Positions 1-5,297 of a stretch of 6,153 nucleotides of DNA are shown piece after piece. Below the pieces are notes generated by a model. It saw only the letters and a program-made list of their open reading frames with translations, was not told where the DNA came from and did not search any database. A program made the translations under genes and the position numbers. Position 1 is the stretch's first letter. Every line of letters starts with the position of its first letter. The stretch is from Trichodesmium sp. jk18x7bins.61 (lineage in GTDB: Bacteria; Cyanobacteriota; Cyanobacteriia; Cyanobacteriales; Microcoleaceae). The stretch covers positions 1 to 6,153 of the forward strand of contig JAJEAQ010000115.1 of assembly GCA_022822685.1 (NCBI GenBank). Reading direction: 5' to 3'.

Positions 1-216
1 GCTGCTCCTTTTGTATTGGTAGTTGAAGCTTTCAACCGTCGCACAGGGTTGGGGAGTCGTCTTGGCTCTTGGTTGTTAGAGCGTAGTCTGACTCCAAAAT
101 ATGCTTATCTAGGAACTTACAAAGAAGGTTGTGGTGGTCTTTGGGAACAGTTCCTACATCAAGGAATTGATCCTGAAGGTATTATGAGTCATGTTAGAGG
201 CTTGATCAAGAGTTAA
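1..216 (+). CDS. Transketolase-like protein, C-terminal end (partial)
   Basis: The frame is open from the first base of the window and ends at TAA 214-216, giving about 71 C-terminal residues, so the true start lies upstream. The visible segment VVEAFNRRTGLGSRLGSWLL, followed by a short strand, a Gly-rich turn (KEGCGGLW) and a final helix after GIDPEGI, has the layout of the C-terminal domain of transketolase-type thiamine-diphosphate enzymes (transketolase, DXS, 2-oxoacid dehydrogenase beta subunits). In those proteins a 'V-V-E-x-x-x-x-x-G-L-G-S' strand-turn-helix and a late 'G(L/I)D-x-x-G-I' segment are typical. This domain helps dimer assembly and regulation and carries no cofactor motif, so the reaction cannot be named from this piece. 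It may be a separately encoded C-terminal subunit or a full enzyme. The assignment is by remembered motif pattern only. There is no obvious terminator directly after the stop. Confidence 0.6.
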   Translation, partial: AAPFVLVVEAFNRRTGLGSRLGSWLLERSLTPKYAYLGTYKEGCGGLWEQFLHQGIDPEGIMSHVRGLIKS

Positions 217-285
217 TTGATTCCAAGAGAAAGCAGCATACTGAAAATTTTAGTGTGGGATGAACTCCTTTCGGCATGCCAGTAA

Positions 286-306
286 GAGGCAAAAGGCAAG
301 AAGCAA
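286..306. repeat. Heptamer short tandem repeat (3 degenerate units)
   Basis: Three consecutive 7-bp units, GAGGCAA, AAGGCAA and GAAGCAA, follow the consensus (G/A)A(G/A)GCAA. Short tandemly repeated heptamers of this sort are known as STRRs in heterocyst-forming cyanobacteria and occur in intergenic DNA. The array is short and imperfect, so it supports the taxonomic guess more than any function. Confidence 0.5.
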
Positions 307-488
307 AATTATGGCTATAAGAGAGCTTGAATCCCCCGCTATATTTTTTAAATTAGTGGTATGCGCTTTGCTTTTCATGTCGCGGAGCGTTTTATATGAT
401 GAGATACCAAAAACAACTTCCTGCTGAATGAAAGGTGGCAGGTTTGTAGAGGTAGGGCAGTTTCCATTAAGTATCCTCCACCATACCC

Positions 489-505
489 CTGATAACTGAT
501 AACTG
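489..505. repeat. Heptamer short tandem repeat CTGATAA x2.4
   Basis: Two perfect copies of CTGATAA (489-495, 496-502) plus a third partial CTG sit in intergenic DNA. Repeats built on this heptamer are familiar from Nostoc-type genomes as STRR sequences. No coding or regulatory role can be read from it. Confidence 0.55.
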
Positions 506-684
506 TTTCAATCCCAGCATTTAACGTGGTCTCATATCCATCAAGGAAAAGCCTAAAATGCTCTGGTCTGAAATCATAAATGTTATACCATTAGTGAGGC
601 AGGCTCCCTAGCCCAGATCTCAACTGATGCCCCACCAGAAATGCTCTCAAGGGAATTACCTCAAGGAAGTTCTGATGGTGGTAT

Positions 685-750
685 TGACATACTCCCGACG
701 CTGCACTTAAGTGACAGCGATCGCCTAAGCGCAGCGTCGGGAGTATGTCA
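685..750. repeat. 20-bp perfect inverted repeat with HIP1 in its loop
   Basis: Arms 685-704 and 731-750 are perfect reverse complements over 20 bp (TGACATACTCCCGACGCTGC and its complement) around a 26-nt loop. The loop includes the 10-bp palindrome CACTTAAGTG (704-713, overlapping the arm by one base) and the HIP1 octamer GCGATCGC (717-724). The outer part of the arm, TGACATACTCCC/GGGAGTATGTCA, resembles hairpins I remember at the ends of cyanobacterial IS200/IS605-type elements, which transpose as single strands recognised through subterminal hairpins. The right arm is not followed by a T-run, so a simple intrinsic terminator is unlikely. The repeat is certain; the IS200/IS605 link is an inference from memory. 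Confidence 0.7.
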
Positions 751-785
751 GCTCCTGCATGATCATGTTCACTTGTTGAACTCAG

Positions 786-812
786 AATCCCCGTCTCTTT
801 AGAGCGAGGATT
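786..812. repeat. Imperfect hairpin, possible right end of an IS605-like element
   Basis: AATCCcCG-tCT (786-796) can pair with AGGCGaGGATT-type bases at 803-812, giving about ten base pairs with one C/A mismatch and one bulged T around a six-base loop. The layout 'GAATCCCCG ... GAGGATTGTCAA' resembles the right-end hairpin of cyanobacterial IS200/IS605 or TnpB-type elements. It lies 35 bases downstream of the large inverted repeat at 685-750. The two together could be the remains of a short non-autonomous palindrome-associated element. It ends about 33 bases before the carbonic anhydrase start, so it may also fold in that gene's leader. Confidence 0.4.
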
Positions 813-844
813 GTCAAAATTATACCCAAAAACTAAATAAGATC

Positions 845-1621
845 ATGAATTACAACTCAAATGAAAACAAAAACTTTAGTAGTCAAATTTCCCGCAGAAA
901 AATACTAAAATATGGCAGATCAGGTTTGGCAACAGGGGCATTAACTTTAGCTGCTAGCTGTCAAAAAGAAAATGTTAAGCAACCACAAACAACACCAACA
1001 ACATCAGCTAAAATCAATACTTCTTCAGAGATGTCTCCAGATAATTTTTTTGAAATCTTAATGGCTGGAAATAAAAGATTTGTAGAAAATCAACGTACAA
1101 GTCCCAATATAACTAGAGAAAGATTAACAGAAGTTGCTGCTGGTCAAAACCCCTTTGCTACTATTCTTTCTTGTGCCGATTCTCGTGTACCTGTTGAGAT
1201 AATTTTTGATCGAGGTATAGGAGATTTATTTGTAGTTAGAAATGCAGGAAATATTGCTACTCCAGAAGAAATTGGTAGTATAGAATATGGTACTTTTGTG
1301 TTAGGTTCAAAAGTGTTAATGGTACTAGGACATGAAAAGTGTGGAGCAGTACAAGCAACAATAGCAGGAGAACCTGTTCCTGGTCAAATTGGCAGTATAG
1401 TTGCAGCAATTAAACCTGCTGTAGAAATTACTCAAGGTCAACCTGGAGACCCTGTAAGAAATGCTGTTAAAGCTAATGTCATTGAACAAATAAAAATCAT
1501 AAATTCTTCTCCCGTTATTACCCAGTTAATACAAGAAAGTAAACTGAAAGTTGTGGGTGGTTATTATGATTTAGACAGTGGAGAAGTTTCTATCGTAAGT
1601 GAGAAAGTAGGTGTTGCCTAA
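845..1621 (+). CDS. Exported beta-class carbonic anhydrase (Tat signal)
   Basis: This 258-residue protein is a complete beta-type carbonic anhydrase, which interconverts CO2 and bicarbonate with a zinc ion. The zinc ligands of the family are visible: Cys110 in CADSR (110-114, which also supplies the Asp112-Arg114 dyad), then His163 and Cys166 in GHEKCGA. RNAGN (132-136) and a final GGYYDLDSGEV (238-248) are also typical. The N-terminus carries a twin-arginine motif, SRRKILK (16-22), then a hydrophobic Gly/Ala/Leu stretch to about residue 38, so the folded enzyme is probably exported by Tat. Cys39 in LAASC is a possible but weak lipoprotein site because the -3 residue is Ala. A Thr/Pro/Ser/Lys-rich linker (about 40-62) precedes the catalytic domain. 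This matches extracytoplasmic beta-carbonic anhydrases of cyanobacteria (EcaB-like). I infer a role in inorganic carbon handling or CO2-leak recovery in the periplasm. The ATG at 845 is chosen because it includes the whole signal; no clear Shine-Dalgarno sequence precedes it. Confidence 0.93.
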   Translation: MNYNSNENKNFSSQISRRKILKYGRSGLATGALTLAASCQKENVKQPQTTPTTSAKINTSSEMSPDNFFEILMAGNKRFVENQRTSPNITRERLTEVAAGQNPFATILSCADSRVPVEIIFDRGIGDLFVVRNAGNIATPEEIGSIEYGTFVLGSKVLMVLGHEKCGAVQATIAGEPVPGQIGSIVAAIKPAVEITQGQPGDPVRNAVKANVIEQIKIINSSPVITQLIQESKLKVVGGYYDLDSGEVSIVSEKVGVA

Positions 1622-1689
1622 AATGATGTGATGGTAGCTGGCCATGGATTTTCTTCATTGCCAAAGTCATAAACTTTAGTTATAGCAGC

Positions 1690-1717
1690 AGACATCTCCA
1701 GAAATGCGGAGATGTCT
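1690..1717 (+). terminator. Terminator-like hairpin after the carbonic anhydrase gene
   Basis: AGACATCTCC (1690-1699) and GGAGATGTCT (1708-1717) form a perfect 10-bp stem with an 8-base loop, about 70 bases after the carbonic anhydrase stop codon. Position and stem strength fit a transcript end or 3'-stabilising structure. The run of T expected of an intrinsic terminator is missing (TAAACTG follows), so true termination here is uncertain. Confidence 0.45.
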
Positions 1718-2378
1718 TAAACTGTTAGTGAAATAATTATAATGCGCCACTGACCCTAAATATTATCTTCAATAATCCGCATTTTCTAAAATTACTTTAA
1801 CTTTAGCTACTTTTTTTAATAGTTTTGTTGTCTCGACAAGAGTCTAGTTTAATTCTTATAAACTATCAAGATGAAGTCTTTTGTATTTAGATAAATATGA
1901 TTCTAATACTGTAAAAAATTATTTTCCTTCTGAGCAAATCTTATTAATATAAGACAAATAACTAGAAACTCCGCATCTCAGATTCTATGAATAGATTTAC
2001 TCAAATTTGTAATTACTATATTCTTGCTTTTGTTACCAGGCAGCTTTCTCATATACTTCAACACAATTATTATCTCAATACCAAAATTATTTGTCATCAC
2101 TAAATGTCGTAATAATTTTTGAATAGTTTCTTTCCTTTGCATAAACTATCAACAGAATACTCAATGCAGTTATATCATGTTCGTAAAACGCTGATCATGT
2201 AGGTGGAGTAAATTATAGTTGACTAAGATATCAGATGAGCCATTACCTAAAATCCCAAACTTTGTACCTCCAGAGCCGAAAAATTGGTGTCATATTACTG
2301 TACCTCCTGCAACCTCTAATCTGTTGTATGTTTGGAGCGCCCCATTGCAACTACAAACAAAGACTTTTTTATAACTAC

Positions 2379-2467
2379 AGGAATTACGCAAAGGCACTAT
2401 CCATACTAGCAATGTTCTGAATAATAACCAATTTGTACGCTATATACAGAGTTAATGCGTAACTCCT
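2379..2467. repeat. Small inverted-repeat element, AGGANTTACGCA ends (89 bp)
   Basis: The left end AGGAATTACGCA (2379-2390) and the complement of the right end, AGGAGTTACGCA (2456-2467), match at 11 of 12 positions and face each other. The same 12-base end recurs in the longer element at 2555-2786. The element is too short to encode a protein, so it is best described as a MITE-like or decayed non-autonomous insertion. I saw no flanking direct repeats. Confidence 0.5.
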
Positions 2468-2554
2468 AAACTAATTATCCAAACATGATATTGCACAGTT
2501 ATCTCGCTTCAGAAAAAAGGAGAGATTGAAAAGAACACATCAAATATTAGGGTT

Positions 2555-2786
2555 AGGACTTACGCAAAAGCACTATATATAGTAGAGTTGTCGCTAAATA
2601 GATGGAACAAATCCCTAAAACCTAAACGGAGTAGTCATTTTCAGCTTTTTGGGCTATAAATAGCTAAAAACTTTACAGAGTAAGGCTTTTAATATTTTTA
2701 GATTTTATAAAGCGACAAGTCTAGTAATTTAAAACTATTGCGCAACAGTATATATAGTGTTTACTATCCCAAAATGCGTAAATCCT
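2555..2786. repeat. MITE-like element with extended imperfect terminal inverted repeats (232 bp)
   Basis: Three blocks of the left arm recur in mirror order in the right arm. AGGACTTACGCA (2555-2566) pairs with 2775-2786 (11/12). CACTATATATA (2571-2581) pairs perfectly with 2749-2759. The 15 bases 2581-2595 pair with 2711-2725 (13/15). The right arm is longer because of extra bases between blocks. The outermost block matches the ends of the 89-bp element at 2379-2467. An 8-bp direct repeat TATTAGGG occurs on both sides (2545-2552 and 2792-2799), two and five bases outside the inverted repeats, and may be a target duplication. No reading frame of useful length lies inside. It is probably a non-autonomous relative of a transposase-encoding element elsewhere in the genome. 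Confidence 0.65.
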
Positions 2787-2842
2787 GAGGGTATTAGGGC
2801 TGGAATTGATCCCACGGTGACGCTAGCGTTTTCATCTCAGAG

Positions 2843-2860
2843 GCTTCTCCTGAAAGAAGC
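2843..2860 (+). other. Small leader hairpin upstream of the radical SAM gene
   Basis: GCTTCT (2843-2848) and AGAAGC (2855-2860) form a perfect 6-bp stem around the loop CCTGAA, 45 bases before the ATG at 2906. The 10-bp palindrome ACGCTAGCGT lies just upstream at 2820-2829. These may be part of a dispersed repeat or of the transcript leader; no regulatory role can be shown. Confidence 0.3.
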
Positions 2861-2905
2861 TAAACTATAGATAACTCAATATGCTAGTACTAACTATAAC
2901 CTAAT

Positions 2906-4528
2906 ATGTCTACTAATCTATTTCATATTGAACGTTTATTATTTACTCCAAAAACACCTGCATCTAATGCTATTCCAATTATTTTTGCTTTTCCTAATGA
3001 ATATAGTGTAGGCATAACTAGCCTTGGTTACCAGATTGTTTGGGCAACTTTAGCAATGCGTTCTGATTTACAAGTTAGTCGCCTATTTACTGATATTAAC
3101 GAACCACTCCCGTCAACTGCAGAATTATTAGGTTTTTCTTTTTCATGGGAACTTGATTACGTCAATATTTTAAACATTCTGGAGTCTTTAGAAATTCCAA
3201 TTAGAGCCGAAAAACGTTCTGCTAATTATCCCATAGTATTTGGTGGCGGACCTGTATTAACTGCAAATCCAGAACCTTTTGCAGATTTTTTTGATGTAAT
3301 TTTATTGGGAGATGGAGAAAATTTACTAGGGGATTTTATTGAAAGTTATCAAGAAGTTAGAGGAGCTGAAAAACAAGTACAATTAAGGCGTTTAGCACAA
3401 GTACCAGGGGTTTATATTCCCAGTCTTTATCAGGTAAATTATGAAAGTGCTGATGGTGTAATTAAATCAATTCAATCATTAGATCAAGAAATTCCTGCCT
3501 TAGTACAAAAACAAACTTATCGAGGTAATACTTTATCAGCTTCTACCGTAGTGACTGAAAAGTCAGCCTGGGAAAATATTTTTATGGTGGAAGTCGTCAG
3601 AAGTTGTCCGGAGATGTGTCGTTTTTGTTTAGCAAGTTATCTGACTTTGCCTTTTAGAAGTGCTAGTTTAGAAGGCTCTCTGATTCCTGCTATTGAAAAG
3701 GGATTAACTGTAACAAAACGTTTGGGTTTATTGGGGGCTTCAGTAACTCAACATCCAGAATTTGAAAATTTATTAGATTATTTGCATCAGCCAGAATATG
3801 ATGATGTGCGGTTGAGTATTGCATCTGTAAGAACAAATACGGTAACTCAAAAGCTGGCTAAAGTTTTAACACATAGAGATACAAAGTCAATTACAATCGC
3901 TGTGGAAAGTGGGAGCGATCGCCTCCGCCAAATTATTAATAAAAAACTCGAAAATGACGAAATTATTCAGGCTGCTATTAATGCGAAAACAGGTGGTTTA
4001 AAAGCAATTAAATTTTATGGAATGGTGGGTTTACCAGGAGAAGAAACAGAAGATTTAGATGCTACTGTGGAGATGATGTTAGCTCTCAAGAAAGCTGCTC
4101 CTGGTTTACGGTTAAGTCTAGGTTGTAGCACTTTTGTGCCGAAATCTCACACACCTTTCCAATGGTTTGGGATCAATTCTCAGTCGGAAAAACGGTTGAA
4201 GTTTTTGGAGAAGCAGTTACGGTCAAAAGGTATAGATTTTCGCCCAGAAAGCTATAAATGGTCGGTAATACAAGGGTTAATTTCTAGGGGAGATAGAAGG
4301 TTATCTCGTCTATTAGAGTTGGTAAGAAATCATGGGGATTCCTTGGGTAGTTATAAAAGAGCCTTTAAGGAGTTACGAGGAGAGTTACCTGAATTAGATT
4401 TTTATGTTTTTGATGATTGGAAGTTAGAACAAATTTTGCCTTGGAATCATATTCAAGGCCCCTTACCTGGAACAACTTTAAAGAAACATTTAGCAGAGGC
4501 TAAAAGTTTTTTTAGCAATTTGGTGTGA
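2906..4528 (+). CDS. Radical SAM protein with B12-binding-like N-terminal domain, substrate unknown
   Basis: This complete 540-residue protein belongs to the COG1032-type radical SAM group. Residues about 24-150 look like the Rossmann-type B12-binding-like domain (FAFPNEYSVGITSLGYQI, then FGGGPVLTANPEPFADFFD and LLGDGE). I do not see the DxHxxG cobalamin-ligand motif, so B12 may not be bound in the usual way. The radical SAM core begins at Cys234, Cys238 and Cys241 (CPEMCRFC, the CX3CX2C ligands of the 4Fe-4S cluster). It continues through VESGSDRLRQIINK (333-346), YGMVGLPGEE (371-380) and FVPKSHTPFQW (410-420), the last very characteristic of the YgiQ/TIGR03960-like branch. It likely cleaves S-adenosylmethionine to a 5'-deoxyadenosyl radical in the cytoplasm; the substrate is unknown. 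The C-terminal 120 residues are charged and helical and show no motif I recognise. It stands alone, without an operon partner, and contains a HIP1 octamer at 3915-3922. There is no clear Shine-Dalgarno sequence before the ATG. Confidence 0.9.
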   Translation: MSTNLFHIERLLFTPKTPASNAIPIIFAFPNEYSVGITSLGYQIVWATLAMRSDLQVSRLFTDINEPLPSTAELLGFSFSWELDYVNILNILESLEIPIRAEKRSANYPIVFGGGPVLTANPEPFADFFDVILLGDGENLLGDFIESYQEVRGAEKQVQLRRLAQVPGVYIPSLYQVNYESADGVIKSIQSLDQEIPALVQKQTYRGNTLSASTVVTEKSAWENIFMVEVVRSCPEMCRFCLASYLTLPFRSASLEGSLIPAIEKGLTVTKRLGLLGASVTQHPEFENLLDYLHQPEYDDVRLSIASVRTNTVTQKLAKVLTHRDTKSITIAVESGSDRLRQIINKKLENDEIIQAAINAKTGGLKAIKFYGMVGLPGEETEDLDATVEMMLALKKAAPGLRLSLGCSTFVPKSHTPFQWFGINSQSEKRLKFLEKQLRSKGIDFRPESYKWSVIQGLISRGDRRLSRLLELVRNHGDSLGSYKRAFKELRGELPELDFYVFDDWKLEQILPWNHIQGPLPGTTLKKHLAEAKSFFSNLV

Positions 4529-4547
4529 AGCACCCAACGCCATTATT

Positions 4548-4574
4548 TATGTCGGTAGTTCTGTATAGTAATGG
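4548..4574. repeat. Solo copy of the MITE inner-arm sequence
   Basis: The 27 bases here match the reverse complement of 5071-5097 at 21 positions; the core 4554-4575 matches 5070-5091 at 20 of 22. The last part, ATAGTAATGGTAAA (4565-4578), also matches 4958-4971 exactly on the same strand. It begins about 20 bases after the radical SAM stop codon. A weaker related stretch (GGTAATTCTGTA) follows near 4646. This shows the inner inverted repeat exists outside the MITE and is itself a dispersed repeat. Confidence 0.5.
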
Positions 4575-4854
4575 TAAATTGAGCCTAAAACTCTGACTGT
4601 ACCGTTTCCAAAATAATTACAATGATCACTACCTTTATGTCTTGGGTAATTCTGTAGATGTGTTGATAAAATTATGATCAGGTGTTTTCGACTGTCGGCT
4701 CCATGAAACGCGGAGTGACATCAAAAGCAATCCCTTAATCAACTCCCTTCGGGATAGCTTGAGGGAACAGGCAAGAGCGCCGGGGCGGGTTCTCGACGCC
4801 TTTGCCGGCATGCACTTAAATATAGCGCCGCGGGTTCAGGTATTTACAACTATA

Positions 4855-5120
4855 GGCGTTGCTGAAACTAGGCATGAATTCCACCAATTGAATAACTCAA
4901 ATAGCTCTCATCATCAAGTATGTAATTAGTCGCTAATTAACGATTCGGTGGTGGTGCATAGTAATGGTAAAGGTTAGGGATAAGATGATTTTTTTACGAC
5001 CTATTCTCAAAAAAACTCAAGGATATTTGGAGGAATCCAGATTTAGGTGAATACCAAGTTTGACTCCTAACCATTACTATGCAGGACTACCAACGATTCA
5101 TACCTTCATTAAGCAACGCT
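4855..5120. mobile_element. MITE-like non-autonomous element with 8-bp target duplication (266 bp)
   Basis: The two ends are inverted repeats: 4856-4879 (beginning GCGTTGCTGAAA) and the complement of 5096-5119 (beginning GCGTTGCTTAAT) match at 19 of 24 positions. Directly outside lie identical 8-bp sequences CAACTATA, at 4847-4854 and 5121-5128, as expected of a target-site duplication. The match extends to nine bases if the next G is counted. A second, perfect 14-bp inverted repeat is nested inside (TGCATAGTAATGGT 4955-4968 against 5070-5083). No reading frame for a transposase is present, so mobility would depend on a related insertion sequence with the same ends elsewhere. The parent family cannot be named from the sequence alone. 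Confidence 0.72.
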
Positions 5121-5297
5121 CAACTATAGCCTATATGTCTGGTATCCCATCCCAACTAAAAACAAAATTTTCAAGATGGCGTCAAACTAGAGAAACTATA
5201 ATTTAGTGCCTACTCATCTACAATGCATTCATAGAGGAAGCTTAAAAGTACCGATAGCAGTTAAACGCGACATCCAATACTACTGAATTAGTGCATC

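Larger units (their letters stand above)
217..844. other. Intergenic region with short repeats and hairpins
   Basis: About 630 bases lie between the transketolase-like gene and the carbonic anhydrase gene without a convincing gene. They hold two groups of heptamer tandem repeats (286-306, 489-505), a HIP1 octamer at 717-724, a 20-bp perfect inverted repeat (685-750) and an imperfect hairpin (786-812). A frame on the + strand is open from 572 to a TAG inside the last hairpin (798-800). Its translation ends NSESPSL, and it could be a decayed 3' tail of a transposon-encoded TnpB gene. I could not confirm that, since no zinc-ribbon or catalytic motif is present. No convincing sigma70-type promoter for the downstream gene is visible. 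Confidence 0.6.
1622..2905. other. AT-rich 1.28-kb intergenic region with small repeat elements
   Basis: No convincing gene is present. Bases 1622-1730 hold a terminator-like hairpin (1690-1717). Bases about 1731-2370 are very AT-rich and featureless apart from short chance reading frames. Bases 2379-2467 and 2555-2786 are two inverted-repeat elements that share their terminal sequence. Bases 2787-2905 form the leader of the radical SAM gene, with a 10-bp palindrome ACGCTAGCGT (2820-2829) and a small hairpin (2843-2860). No good promoter was found for the downstream gene. A TATAAC at 2895-2900 lies only five bases from the ATG and would imply a leaderless transcript, so I do not call it. Confidence 0.6.
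4529..5297. other. Intergenic region with a MITE and repeat fragments
   Basis: No convincing gene is present between the radical SAM stop and the group II intron. Bases 4548-4574 are a stray copy of the inner arm of the MITE. Bases about 4685-4840 are a GC-rich patch unlike the surrounding AT-rich DNA, with short self-complementary segments (for example TCCCTTCGGGA and GGCG/CGCC pairs). Bases 4855-5120 are the MITE. Bases 5121-5297 are the apparent 5' exon side of the intron. They contain a 22-codon frame (ATG 5135, MSGIPSQLKTKFSRW...) but nothing recognisable, so I cannot say what the intron interrupts. Confidence 0.55.

Noticed and set aside
505..540. GTTTCAATCCC, which resembles the start of some cyanobacterial CRISPR repeats
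   Set aside because: It occurs once, with no second copy at spacer distance and no cas gene in the window.
811..839. Possible promoter TTGTCA - 17 bp - TAAATA before the carbonic anhydrase gene
   Set aside because: The -10 match is only three of six bases, and the start codon follows within six bases, so transcription would begin inside the gene.
1978..2142. 54-residue minus-strand frame (MQRKETIQKLLRHLVMTNNF...)
   Set aside because: It has an ATG and a plausible composition, but no Shine-Dalgarno sequence, no known motif and no neighbour context. Frames of this length are common by chance in such AT-rich DNA.
2215..2340. Antisense frame with a protein-like Gly-rich stretch (GSGGTKFGILGNGSSDILVN)
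   Set aside because: It is interrupted by an in-frame TGA, has no start or clear boundaries, and matches no family I can name. It could be a gene remnant, but this is not supportable.
2235..2420. 61-codon + strand reading frame (MSHYLKSQTLYLQSR...)
   Set aside because: It has no ribosome binding site and no recognisable domain, and its last 14 codons are made of the repeat element that begins at 2379. It is most likely a chance frame running into a repeat.
4635..4813. Minus-strand frame of about 58 codons (MPAKASRTRPGALACS...) through the GC-rich patch
   Set aside because: It has no ribosome binding site or recognisable domain, and the composition follows the local GC patch. It is probably a chance frame.
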